NCBI RefSeq assembly: GCF_035594125.1
Contig: NC_087156.1
Span: 11,105,306-11,169,305 of the forward strand
Reading direction: 5' to 3'
DNA from: Scylla paramamosain
Lineage: Eukaryota; Arthropoda; Malacostraca; Decapoda; Portunidae
Length of the DNA stretch: 64,000 bases
This document shows, in pieces, positions 1 through 9,550 of the stretch. The translations under genes were made by a program, and so were the position numbers. The notes under the pieces are model-generated. The model was not told where the DNA came from, ran no database searches, and worked only from the letters and a program-made list of their open reading frames with translations. Each line of letters starts with the position of its first letter. Within the stretch, counting starts at the first letter, position 1.

Positions 1-205
1 TACCATGAAATTAGAGCCTGGTGTGGATTTTGACGCAGCGGTAATGAAGGTGGTGGTGGTGGTGGTTGTACTGTTAAGTTTCATTTTAGTCTTATCGTTC
101 CGCTCATTCCCTCGGCTGATGCCTTTGTTATCGTTGTGGTTGTTGGTGACACTGTTGTTTTCATTGCTATTATACTTTGCTACAAACAAAAAAAAAAAAA
201 AATAG

Positions 206-253
<48 letters not shown>

Positions 254-329
254 ATAGTACTAGTAGTAGTAGTAGTACTAGTAGTAGTTGTAGTACTAGT
301 AGTAGTAGTAGTAGTAGTAATAGTATTAG
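206..329. repeat. (AGT)n microsatellite, interrupted
   Basis: Runs of AGT triplets are broken by occasional AAT and ACT triplets. They follow a poly-A stretch at about 188-202. The serine-rich translation of this tract is a by-product of the triplet repeat and not a gene. Confidence 0.95.
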
Positions 330-378
330 GTGAACTATCAGTAGTATTTGTTCTTATCATCTTGTTCTTGTTCTTTTT

Positions 379-396
379 TACTACTACTACTACTAG

Positions 397-427
<31 letters not shown>

Positions 428-428
428 G
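379..428. repeat. (ACT)n microsatellite, inverted relative to 206-329
   Basis: ACT triplets with one interruption near 395. ACT is the reverse complement of AGT, so this tract can pair with the tract at 206-329 across an approximately 50-base spacer. Confidence 0.95.
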
Positions 429-508
429 GTGCTGCTGCTTTTGCTGTAGCTATTGAAGTTGAACATACCAATTTATAGACCAAGATAACCATTATTGCTA
501 ATGATTCG

Positions 509-511
<3 letters not shown>

Positions 512-538
<27 letters not shown>
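512..538. repeat. (TA)n microsatellite
   Basis: A pure TA dinucleotide run ends exactly where the LINE-like coding fragment at 539 begins. Confidence 0.9.
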
Positions 539-539
<1 letters not shown>

Positions 540-652
540 GGAAAGAATTGCCCTCCAACGTAGTCAGGTCGAATACAATAGAAACATTTAAAAATCGCCT
601 TGATAAATATTTAATGTCAAATCCCCGGTTGTCACTGTTCACCTCCTTATAA
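539..652 (+). pseudogene. C-terminal tail of a LINE reverse transcriptase ORF
   Basis: The plus-strand frame starting at 539 reads WKELPSNVVRSNTIETFKNR and then LDKYL before a TAA stop at 650-652. The pattern W-x2-LP-x-VV-x4-T-x-FK-RLD is the usual C-terminal signature of jockey/CR1-type LINE polyproteins and also occurs, in another version, at the end of the elements at 8.9 and 31.5 kb. Everything upstream is missing: the fragment abuts a (TA)n run, so it is a severely 5'-truncated copy. The following few hundred bases may be its 3' untranslated region, but no tail repeat is evident. Confidence 0.7.
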
Positions 653-1603
653 AATCTTACCGCGGATATTTACTCTTTCGGTGCGATTACATCTGTCATC
701 TGATGAGGGTATATGTGACTGAGGAAGAAAAACAACTAATTCACAACAAAGAAAATGAATCACATTAAAGAGACCTTGGTGATGGCTAGGTTCCTCGGCG
801 ACTTGCTGCTGACCCCGTCACAATAATGGTATAAGGAATGGAGTCCTTGCCGGGCAACTAACCCATCACCATAGTCACCTAGTAAACATGTATCCCACTC
901 AGTCATATTTAAGGAAGAGGAAACGTCTTATCTGATATCAATAATAAAAATAGGACCGTATGTAGACTAGATGTGATAGAAGTAGAAATCATCTCTTAAT
1001 TACTTTCCTCTCAAATTACGTTTTTTTTTTTTTTTTTATGGAAATGTTATTTCCCTTTTCCTGCCAGCTTCTCTAGGATCGATGGGAGCGTGGATGGGGA
1101 GGAGACTTCTGTGCTATCTTGTCTTTCATCTTTTTATATCCTGCATGAGTCTGCTCCCGGGAATTAGGTATTGTAGTTGTAAGGTGATAAATAATATTTC
1201 AGTGCGACCTTTGCAATATCTTCATATATTTATGAAAGCTTTCGTTACTGTGAAGTTTGGCTGAAATATTATTATTGTTTTTTTTTTTTTATATAGATTT
1301 TTTCGTTGTATTTGTCCAGCACATTTTTTTGTTTATGTACTAAAAAAGAAAGTGATCATTTAAATCCCGAACTTTAATTTCATTTGCATAAAGAAGTTTA
1401 AATTAGAGAGTGAAATGAAGAAGGACTCCTTAACGTGTGGAAAGTGCCTGCCAACCTACTATGGAGGGTGTGCTGCGTAAATCATGATTGTATAGGAGCG
1501 TGATGTAACCTGTTCACACTGATACCACTTACAGACAAGCCTTTAAGTACCTTGCTATTTCATAGTAGTGGTTTAAATAATGTTTTGACATGTTTAGATA
1601 ATC

Positions 1604-1606
<3 letters not shown>
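653..1606. other. No gene recognised; AT-rich spacer
   Basis: The stretch contains poly-T runs near 1021-1037 and 1280-1290 and no recognisable coding potential. The short open frame at 1082-1264 has no similarity I recognise and no splice or start context that supports it. The first part may be 3' untranslated DNA of the LINE fragment that precedes it. Confidence 0.5.

Positions 1607-1676
<70 letters not shown>
1607..1676. repeat. (AG)n microsatellite, about 35 units
   Basis: Uninterrupted AG dinucleotides. Translations of this run (RE or SL repeats) are not genes. Confidence 0.98.
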
Positions 1677-1678
<2 letters not shown>

Positions 1679-1985
1679 GACAGGTAGGCAGGAAGACAGA
1701 CGGTCAAACAAACAGGCAGGGAGGCAAGCAAGCAGGCAGGCAAGGAAGGAGGCAGACAGACTAACGGGCTGGGAAAGAGGTGGATGGACATACAAAAAAG
1801 AAAGAAAAAAAGCAGGCAGACAGACAGGGTGACAGGGAAATAGTCAGCCTAACTTGAAGAGGATAGGCAGGCAAAGAAGCAGGCAGACAGGCAGGCAGGC
1901 AAAAATAGAAGGCAAGCAAGCAGACAGAGAAACAGACAAATAGACAGAGGGACAGATGGATGTGCGGGCAGACACAGACATGGAC
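1677..1985. repeat. Degenerate GGCA/GACA tetranucleotide-rich tract
   Basis: Purine-rich sequence with many GGCAGGCA and GACAGACA blocks directly continues the AG run, as expected for a microsatellite that has mutated into tetranucleotide motifs. Confidence 0.8.
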
Positions 1986-2403
1986 AAAGTAGTTTTAAAT
2001 AGCGGCAGAAACTGGTATATTTCATTCTAAAGAATATATTTGCACAATTTTTTTTGTAAAGCACTTTAATAAATAGTTTACCGTGCCCTGCAGCTACTAC
2101 TTAACCAAAAGTTAAACTGAATTAGTCAGTGGGATATTAATACAGCATAATGTTTGCATAATATAAACGTATGCCTCTTCCGTTACTCGTATATTCTTTC
2201 GTGATAACAATTACTGTAAGCGAAGAAAATGCATACATAGTGACCTAACTATATTTTTTCTCTCATGGCCTCGTATTTACGGTATGCTATTTTTCAGGCA
2301 CAATACGTAGTTGTCATTGATTTCCTAAAACTACTAAATATACCTAAAGACAGACCTACTGACCCATACTCGTAAATATTGTTCCACTCGTAATGTTACA
2401 CCA

Positions 2404-2404
<1 letters not shown>
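1986..2404. other. No gene recognised; unique AT-rich sequence
   Basis: No open frame, repeat or splice context that I could support was seen here. Confidence 0.5.

Positions 2405-2492
<88 letters not shown>
2405..2492. repeat. (AC)n microsatellite, about 44 units
   Basis: Uninterrupted AC dinucleotides. Confidence 0.98.
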
Positions 2493-2493
<1 letters not shown>

Positions 2494-2904
2494 ATTAATA
2501 CAAACAGATGCATTGCAACAAAGCAACAGAGATTGGGATGCTCATTCTTACAGAACATTGTAGTGAATATGTTTGACAGAGATAAACAGACAGACGCAGA
2601 CAGACAGATTGATTTAAAACAGTAAAATGTACTTGTTATAAGCAATTCTAAGTGACCATTAATTTCCCGTTCATTCCCATTCATTGAAGCATTTCAGTGT
2701 TGAGACGCAAAGGTAGTGTAAGTGTTGAGGCAGCGGTGGTAGTGGCCCCTTCACCTCGCAGCGAGGCAGGAAGGGGAGGCGAGGGACACAAGCAGTGACT
2801 GGCCTGAAGGCGCCTTGCGTCCCGCCTCCTCTCTTGCGACCCTTGATTGCATCATCCATCAATCGCAGCATGACTTGTGTTCCTCCTCTTCAGCCTCACT
2901 TAAC
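2493..2904. other. No gene recognised; contains a local GC-rich patch
   Basis: Most of the stretch is AT-rich, but about 2725-2850 is clearly richer in G and C than its surroundings. It could be a remnant exon, a promoter-proximal segment or a repeat edge. A 66-codon minus-strand frame (2671-2871) crosses it, but its composition is low-complexity and I recognise no domain. Confidence 0.4.
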
Positions 2905-4974
2905 TACCACCACGCTTCCCGGAGAAACTGTAACCCTATGCCATCAGAGCTGACAGAGCTGGTTGCATTAAGATCTTTAACTGTTAATATAACGGTGTTA
3001 GTATCTACGGGTTCAGGCCTAAAAGCAGAGATAATATTAATATTAGACTGAGGGAGATGGACGACAGATTTACCTTCTGTGAGCGTTTAAAAGTGAATTC
3101 TCCAACACTAGGAAAGAAATTACTGAACTCTTCGGCTTTATCATTTAGATTATAAAAAAAATATAGACAATGTGCTTATTTTTCCGACTAGGGATAATTT
3201 TATTAATGACGTTCCATGTGGCCGAAGTGTTCCCTTTACTGCCTTTGAGACGGACTTGGTAATGATGCGCCCTAGTTTTATTACTATTATTTATTTATTT
3301 TTTTTGTAATTTTCTTGGCTGTTTTGTAACGTTTCCGTAACCGTGAATTACTTGTGTTGATTTTAAGCTTTCTTTGTAACCTATCACGGTCCTCCATTGC
3401 CTCACGGATATCGTCATTTATTCATGGTGTAGGTTTTCCTTTCACTGCTCTAGTTACAAGAGGGGCACACATGTCAAGACGGTTAATAAAAACGTCATTA
3501 TAAATGCATACCTGTTCACATCGTCAGTTAAAAATATATTATTCATATTATGAACATTGTCAAGGAGGAGCGAACAAAAAGTGTCTATCATAGTTCTTCA
3601 AATTACGAAAACTTTTTACCATGGGCAGTTTTTAGGTTTTCTAACCATTAAAACAACAGACACTAGGTCATGATCAACAGTGACCTGAGGAACAACGTCT
3701 TGTGGTAGAATGACATCAGGTTTATTAGTTATTATGAGATCTAGTAAAGTAGCTGATGTTGAGGTTGTTCTTGTGGGTCTATCTGTTATTTGTGTCAACT
3801 TGTTTTTTATTATCTTTCTGATTTTATTACCCGTTGTCATCATATCATCATTAGAATCACCTAGGATAAAGATCCTTTTATCACGCAGACCTACCATCCT
3901 AAAAACATCTTGAATGTAGTCAAATGATGTGGCTAAAGCCTTAGGGTGTCGATATACACAACCAGTGATGATGGCCGGCAACTTCCTGCACTGTATCTTT
4001 ACCCATACATCCTCCACGCCTGTCGGTCTTGGCACATCTAGGTTAATGACAGAGGGATTGAGGGTACTATGGACATACATGCATATCCCGGCTCCTCGAC
4101 CATTGTCACATCTAAAAATCTCACAATTAGGAATTTCTACGTAACCATCTGGGGTGTTTGCTTGAAGTCATATGTCATTCATACATAAAACATCGATATT
4201 TCTATCTATTATCAATAACTTTACCTCTTCCAAACTCGATAACAGTGATAATGCATTAATGTGTTTAACAGTTAGCGAATCCTTTTTTAACTCCTTTATT
4301 TCAACAACGGCAGATGTTTCCTCGCCATCATCCCATGCCATATACTGTTGACGTAAGCGGCTTTTATGACGTAAACGTTGACAGCTGCCACATAAGAGTT
4401 TGTGGTCGTCAAATCTACAATTTCTTTGAACATGATTGAATTCGCCGCAATTGTAACACCCTGTTTTTTTTTTTTTTTCTCTCACTAGCATATTTATTTC
4501 TTTCCCTTCTGTAACCATGCGAGTTATCACTGTACGTTTCCTGCGTTTCAAACACCGGTGTTTCTGCATTAGGTGGCTTGTGTTCCATCTGCCCACTCCT
4601 GAGGTGTAGGCGTGGGCTTGATTATAAGCTGTATAGTGTCTGCCATCCAGCGTTCTCCTCAGGGTTGTATCGTGCAGACCGGGGCTGAATGCATCCTCCT
4701 CTTTGTTCCAGCCTGCTTCATGTTTTCTTGTCATTGCCCTGGCAGGTGTGAGATGAGAAGGACCTCGTGGTTTAGGAGCAGTGGGGGGCTGATGGGAAGC
4801 TTTATGGGTGGGAGACTTTCGGGTGTAAGACTTGCCTTGTTGGGTTGTTCTGCTATGAGCGTATAGGGAAACAATACCCGCGTAGGTTGGCGGGCCGCGG
4901 GAGCCAGCACTCAGTTTGATTTTTTTCTCTATGTATGTATAGTGTCGAAATAGCAAAGGCATCGTAGAAAACAC
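2905..4974 (-). mobile_element. Jockey-like LINE, 3'-truncated, minus strand
   Basis: Reading on the minus strand from about 4970 down, the order is a basic ORF1-like region with a CCHC knuckle, an endonuclease domain, a charged linker, and the very beginning of the reverse-transcriptase region (a frame around 3015-2905 contains SSDGIGLQFLREA, matching SSRGSDNISLRFLKES in the LINE at 17.2-20.4 kb). The rest of the reverse transcriptase and the 3' end are absent. LINEs integrate from their 3' end, so loss of that end points to later deletion or rearrangement. Stops and frameshifts break the linker region (about 3180-3600) and the join between ORF1 and endonuclease. The 5' limit lies next to the duplication breakpoint at 4975. 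Confidence 0.8.
3616..4080 (-). pseudogene. LINE AP-type endonuclease domain, damaged
   Basis: This 154-residue open segment belongs to the exonuclease-endonuclease-phosphatase fold that nicks target DNA in non-LTR retrotransposition. Visible landmarks are GVEDVWVKIQ (residues 21-30), CVYRHP (41-46), FILGDSND (71-78) where the family normally has GDFN with a catalytic Asp, SATLLDLIITN (109-119), and DHDLV (136-140), corresponding to the conserved SDH motif. The N-terminal part of the domain is out of frame upstream (4081-4168), so no intact enzyme can be made. It is the same family as the endonuclease at 19.7-20.4 kb, sharing the VEDVWV, YRHPK and SATL motifs. Confidence 0.85.
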
Positions 4975-4995
4975 TAACATCTGGAGCTTCATCAC
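4168..4995 (-). pseudogene. LINE ORF1-like zinc-knuckle region running into the endonuclease start
   Basis: The 275-residue frame is rich in basic residues and carries one canonical CX2CX4HX4C knuckle (CYNCGEFNHVQRNC, about residue 183 onward) and a partial second one (CGSC then a His, last Cys missing). ORF1 proteins of this type bind element RNA. In the same frame it continues into KHINALSLLSSLEE and DVLC, which are the first residues of the endonuclease domain, before a stop. ORF1 and ORF2 are usually separate, so this is either a family with one long ORF or a copy fused by an indel. A poly-T/A run at 4462-4478, which encodes lysines, sits in the frame. The proposed Met at the 5' end lies in the neighbouring duplicated DNA and is probably not the true start. 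Confidence 0.7.
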
Positions 4996-5005
4996 TGTGT
5001 TTCAG

Positions 5006-5096
5006 GGAAAATATGAGTCAATCGTGTGAGTCTTGCCGTGGTAGGAAAGACTACTTCCTGCGGGACCTTATGAAAAGAGCGTCTGGCACTGGTTTG
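5006..5096 (+). CDS. Candidate exon A, copy 1 (unknown gene)
   Basis: The segment is preceded by TGTTTCAG (acceptor-like) and followed by GTAAGC (donor-like). It is 91 bases long: seven bases, then ATG at 5013 opening 28 codons that read MSQSCESCRGRKDYF and onward to SGTGL, ending in phase 0. The corresponding segment in copy 2 has the same length, the same borders and an open frame with several amino-acid changes. I do not recognise the protein. It could be an internal exon or a first coding exon whose ATG is the start. Without a transcript this remains a hypothesis; conserved splice borders after duplication also occur in young, unselected DNA. Confidence 0.35.
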
Positions 5097-6145
5097 GTAA
5101 GCAGCGGGACTAATAAAATAGGATGCCTTTGGTAATGCGTATATAGGAATATTATTGCCTGCCAAACACTACCTTGGCTTTGCAGTGAGGCTTTTGTATT
5201 CAGATGACCGCGGGATCTCTGAAATATGTAGACACAACTATACTAGGCAGGTTCAGTGAAAGGTATCACACTAAATGTATTGCTTCATCCAGAAGAGTTA
5301 GCAGCACAAGCGAGAAGTAGGGTGGATCTCACAGGTGTTTGCTTTTGTTGAGATCCTTACCAAGAAGCGGTGACATCCAGAACCAACAGCAACTACGAGA
5401 TCTTTGTGGTCTGTGGAGCCTTTGTTGTTGTTGTTGTTTTGTTGTGTAAGACGACTTTATAGGGAACATCCTGTGTCCTCGTAGTAACCACACGAAAAGG
5501 CAGGTATCTAACTAGGAGTAATCAGAGAGTTGTTGTTGTTGTTGTTGTTGTTATCAGAACCACAAATGGAGGAAGGTGGATGTGTTGTATTACTGAGCAA
5601 CAATAAAGAAAGAAGAATAGATGAGTCAGGCCACCTTGGCAGAGATACTCAAAAGGGATTTTCATGTTTTGTGCCGTAAATACTTTTTATGGCTAGACTG
5701 AAGTAGTACTTATTATTTTCTAAGTATATCCTTGCTGTTGTTTTTAGGTTTGTACCGCTGAATGTTGGGAAGCTTTTCACTTATTATTATTTTATTTTCT
5801 TATTTGATCTTGTTATATATGTAATTGTGCTTGTTCGTTTTATTTTGTTGCAGCTGTTGTGCATATTTAACATTCTCAGCGTTTCAAGTGTGTTCTGTTT
5901 TCAGTGTTGTTTTTCATGTATCCATGTGTTCCTGCTTGGAGGAATTTGAAACGTTTTATTTATGACTTCGTTTTTTTTTTTTTTTTTTTTTTTAATATTT
6001 ATTCTTTCCTTTTTTGCTCATGTGTATGTTGTAACTCGTGCAGTAGAGGATATCTGGTGGTTCTGTTTATGATGCTCCAGTTTTAGCTCTTTTTAGAATA
6101 GTCAAGCTGCATCACTTTTTTATGTGGATGTTTTGATATTTTCAG

Positions 6146-6199
6146 GAAAGGATGGCAGGTGGTGCCGCGGTGAACATTGCCAACACGTGCAGGAGGAAA
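6146..6199 (+). CDS. Candidate exon B, copy 1 (unknown gene)
   Basis: A 54-base segment lies between GATATTTTCAG and GTGAGT, both good splice consensus sequences, with a T-rich stretch upstream. It encodes 18 residues in phase 0 (ERMAGGAAVNIANTCRRK), so it could follow exon A directly without a frame change. It is far more GC-rich than its surroundings. Copy 2 keeps length and frame. The function is unknown. Confidence 0.35.
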
Positions 6200-6487
6200 G
6201 TGAGTACCTGCTTCATTACATCATGTTCACTCTGTTTTGGAACTCGCTGTTAATTTTATTTATTTTTTTCCATGTCAACTGAAACCTGTTACTGTTGCCT
6301 GCCTTTCTCCTCTTTGCTTCCCACGAATCTATGAAGGAAACAAAGGATGTGCTTCCATGGTATCGTGTCAGTAGTATTATCCATTGAAGGATTAGTTTAA
6401 ACCTTTTTCTAAAGCTTTTTTTTGTCTCCCATTTTTGTGCCCTCATCTCCTCCCTAACATCTGGAGCTTCATTACATTATGTTTCAG

Positions 6488-6578
6488 GGAAAATATGAGT
6501 AAATCGTGTGAGTCTTACCGAGACAGGAAAGATGGCCTCCTGCGGGACCTTATGAAAAGAGCGTCTGACACTGGTTTG
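6488..6578 (+). CDS. Candidate exon A, copy 2 (unknown gene)
   Basis: This is the 91-base counterpart of 5006-5096, with TATGTTTCAG before it and GTAAGC after it. The open frame from ATG at 6495 begins MSKSCESYRDRKDGL and ends SDTGL. Relative to copy 1 it has several replacement changes and no indel. Because copy 1 exon B ends in phase 0 and this segment opens with one leftover base, A2 cannot be spliced after B1 in frame. If real, A1 and A2 would be alternatives or duplicate-gene exons. Confidence 0.33.
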
Positions 6579-7005
6579 GTAAGCGACAAGACTAAAAAAA
6601 ATAGGATGCGTTTGGTAATGCGTATATAGGAATGTTATTGCCAGCGAAACACTACCTTGGCTTTGCAGTGAGACTTTTGTATTGAGATGACCGCGGGAGC
6701 TGAAATATGTAGACACAGTTATACTAGGCAGGTCCAGTGAAATGTATCATACTAAATATATTGCTTCATCCAGACGAGTAAGCAGCACAAGCATGAAGTA
6801 GGGTGGATCTCACAGGTGTTGGCTTTTGTTGAGATCCTTACCAAGAAGCGGTGATATCCAGAACCAACAGCAACTGCGATATCTTTGTGGTCTCTTGAGC
6901 CTTTGTTGTTGTTGTTGTTTTGTTGTGTAAGAGGTTATAGAGAACATCCTTTGTCATTGCAGTAAACACACGAAAAGGCAGGTATCTTACTAGGAGTGGT
7001 CAGAG

Positions 7006-7044
<39 letters not shown>

Positions 7045-7538
7045 AACCACAAACGGAGGAAGGTGGAAGTGTTGTATTACTGAGCAACAATAAAGAAAGA
7101 AGAATAGATGAGTCAGGCCACCTTGGCGGAGATACTCAAAAGGGACTTTCATATTTTGTGCCGTGAATACTTTTTATGGTTAGACTGAAGTGGTACTTAT
7201 TATTATTTTCTAAGTATATCCTTGCTGTTGTTTTTTTAGGTTTTATTTTGTTGCAGCTGTTGTGCATATTTAACATTCTCAGAGTTTCAAGTGTGTTCTG
7301 TTTTCAGTGTTGTTTTTCATGTATCCATGTGTTCTTGCTTGGAGGAATTTGACACGATTTATTTATGACATTTCGTGTTTTTCTTTAGTATTTATTCTTT
7401 CCTTTTTTGTTCATGTGTATGTTGTAACTCATGCAGTAAAGGATTTGTGGTGCTTCTGTTTATGATGCTTCATTTTTAGCTCTTTTTAGAATAGTCAAGC
7501 TGCATCACTTTCTTATGTGGATGTTTTGATATTTTCAG

Positions 7539-7592
7539 GGAAGGATGGCAGGTGGTGCCGCGGTGAACACTGCCAATACGTGCAGGAGGAAA
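7539..7592 (+). CDS. Candidate exon B, copy 2 (unknown gene)
   Basis: This is the 54-base counterpart of 6146-6199, bounded by ATATTTTCAG and GTGCGT. It encodes GRMAGGAAVNTANTCRRK, two residues different from copy 1. The donor is slightly weaker than GTGAGT in copy 1. Confidence 0.33.
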
Positions 7593-7830
7593 GTGCGTAC
7601 CTGCTTCATTACATCATGTGCACTCTGTCTTGGAACTCAATGTTAAAATTTTTTTTTCCATGTCAACCGAAACCTGTCTGTTGCCTGCCTTTCTCCTGTC
7701 TGCTTCCCACGAATCTATGAAGGAAAGAAAGGATGTGCTTCCATGGTATCATGTCAGTAGTATTATCCATTGAAGGATTAGTTTAAACCTTTTTCCAGAG
7801 CGTTGTTTTTGTCTCCCATTTTTCTGCTTT

Positions 7831-8145
7831 CCTAGGGTATATATATGAAAGAAGAATGTAAATTTAGTCTATAATGTTCATTGTAACATGTATTCCAGTC
7901 TTTGTGTGTTTATTTTAGTGTATGCATAGAGAAAAGAAGAATTCGAAATGTGGTAATGAAAAGTAGGATATGAAATAAATAGATATAAAATAAGTGAATA
8001 AATAAATAAATAAATAAATGGATGAATTAATGCATACCCTAGAGAACATTTCATACCTACTGAGCTTACCATAGCAAATACACTGATATGCTACAAAAAA
8101 TGCACACAAGTATATGAAGATGGAAAAAAATGGGGGAAGTCTGTC
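7831..8145. other. No gene recognised; AT-rich with (AAAT)n
   Basis: The stretch contains an AAAT/AATA tetranucleotide run near 7995-8022 and no supported coding sequence. Confidence 0.5.
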
Positions 8146-8480
8146 TTGTGTTGTTATTTCTATGGTTACTGCTCTTCTGAATTTGCCATCAGCATGCGTC
8201 TCTCCTTCCCCACGCTGACGCTACACAAGACTTTCACCTTTATTCCGTTCCCTTTCAGTAGTCCAGGAGTTAAGCAATATCTTCATTGTTTCATCCCCTT
8301 CATTGGTAAACTCTGGAATTCTCTGCCTGTTTCTGTTTTTTCCCCTTCCTGTGACTAGTTGTTTTAAGAGTATTGAGGCACTTCCAGAAATATATATAGA
8401 TTTTTTATTGTTGACTTTTTTTTCTTTTTTTCTCTTATTTTGTCTGTATGTATGGAAGCGGCAACTGAAAAGATATTTTT
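8146..8480 (+). pseudogene. 3' fragment of the same LINE family as 46.5-49.4 kb
   Basis: The plus-strand frame reads SPGVKQYLHCFIPFIGKLWN then SLPVSVF, which lines up with ARVNQYSQSFIPFSGKLW at the end of the LINE in the array (about 49,340-49,398). This fragment continues past the point where that copy is cut, into SLPVSVF and a T-rich 3' segment. It is strongly 5'-truncated and its frame is degenerate upstream of about 8180. Confidence 0.7.
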
Positions 8481-8768
8481 TTGTTCCTCGGTTTGCCATT
8501 CGCCAAGAAGATATGAGAGTGTGAGTATAAGTAGTGGCTATATGCAAATGTTAGAATACCATTTTATACTGACTCTAAATTAAACATGTGTTGCATTGTT
8601 TACTGCAGTGTTTCAAGTTGAGCCGTCCAATATCTTTTGCATCTAATTAATTTTTGTGTTCGGCTATTTGAATTTTTTATTTCCAAAATGCAGTTCCATG
8701 TTTTTAAGAAGCATAAAGGGTTGGAGAAAAAAAAAGCTTTCCTAAGTTGTAATAGGTGAATGTTAATA
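8481..8768. other. No gene recognised; AT-rich
   Basis: Unique-looking AT-rich sequence between a LINE fragment and a (TAG)n tract; nothing else is supportable. Confidence 0.5.
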
Positions 8769-8770
8769 AC

Positions 8771-8817
<47 letters not shown>

Positions 8818-8845
8818 CAGTAGTAGTAGTAGTAGTAGTAGTAGT
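8769..8845. repeat. (TAG)n microsatellite, left part
   Basis: About 25 TAG triplets with one CAG interruption. The CR1-like LINE starts immediately after it and the same triplet resumes at 11901, so the two parts look like one microsatellite split by the insertion. Confidence 0.95.
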
Positions 8846-8930
8846 AAGAACATAAGAACATAAGAAATAAGGGAAGCTGCAAGAAGCGACCAGGCTTACA
8901 CGTGGCAGTCCCTGTATGAAACACACCTAC

Positions 8931-9392
8931 CTATTTCCATCTGCTATCCCCATCCATAAACTTGTCTAATCTTCTCTTAAAGCTCTCTAGTGTCCTAGCA
9001 CTAACTACATGATTACTGAGTCCGTTCCACTCATCTACCACTCTATTTGAGAACCAGTTTTTTCCTATCTCCTTCCTAAACCTAAATTTTTCAAGCTTGA
9101 ACCCGTTATTTCTTGTTCTACCCTGGTTGCTGATCCTAAGAATTTTGCTTATATCTCCCTTGTTATAACCCTTATACCACTCAAAGACTTCTGTCAGGTC
9201 CTCCCTTAACCTACGTCTCTCTAAAGAATGTAAATTTAACAACTTCCACCTCGCCTCGTAAGGAATACTCCTCATACCTTCTATCCTTTTAGTCATTCTC
9301 CTCTGTACTGATTCTAATAGACCTATATCTTTCCTGTAATGTGGGGACCAGAAATGCACCACGTAGTCTAGATGAGGTCTGACCAGCGCCAA
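8931..9392 (-). pseudogene. CR1-like LINE ORF2, C-terminal segment
   Basis: A 153-residue open segment beginning MALVRPHLDYVVHFWSPHYR and containing SLERRRLREDLTEVFEWYKG and the terminal NWFSNRVVDEWNGLS motif. It is nearly the same as the end of the ORF at 30500-31591. It is separated from the reverse-transcriptase segment by a frame break, and ends in a natural stop before the 3' untranslated region. Confidence 0.9.
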
Positions 9393-9550
9393 GTATAACT
9401 TTAATATTACTCCCGGCCTTCTACTTTTAACACTCCTAAAAATGAATCCTAGTACCCTATTTTTTGCCTTGTTTCTGGCTTCTATGCATTGTTTCCCTAG
9501 ACGGAGTTCAGAGCTAACTATAACTCCTAAATCTTTCTCGTACCCTGTAC

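Larger units (their letters stand above)
4975..6454 (+). repeat. Tandem duplication, copy 1 (about 1.48 kb)
   Basis: The segment begins TAACATCTGGAGCTTCAT and is repeated in the same orientation from 6455. Shared landmarks include the CGTGTGAGTCTT block (5025 and 6507), a GTTGTT microsatellite, the block around GGATGGCAGGTGGTGCCGCG (about 6150 and 7543) and the TTTTTGTCTCCCATTTTT block that ends both copies. Copy 1 has a long poly-T run at 5971-5992 and additional sequence near 5745-5835 that copy 2 lacks. Confidence 0.92.
6455..7830 (+). repeat. Tandem duplication, copy 2 (about 1.38 kb)
   Basis: This is the direct repeat of 4975-6454, recognisable through its whole length and by eye roughly 90% alike. 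The GTTGTT microsatellite near 7006-7038 is longer than in copy 1 (5529-5552). Similarity stops after the CCCATTTTTCTGC block near 7830. Confidence 0.92.

Noticed and set aside
1529..1795. SL/RE-repeat proteins over (GA)n or (CT)n tracts (also at 12.2, 15.4, 16.2, 16.9, 20.4-20.6, 21.2 and 62.1 kb)
   Set aside because: These are translations of dinucleotide microsatellites.
2671..2871. 66-codon minus-strand frame over the GC-rich patch
   Set aside because: It has no recognisable domain or splice context, and the composition is that of a GC/purine-rich stretch.
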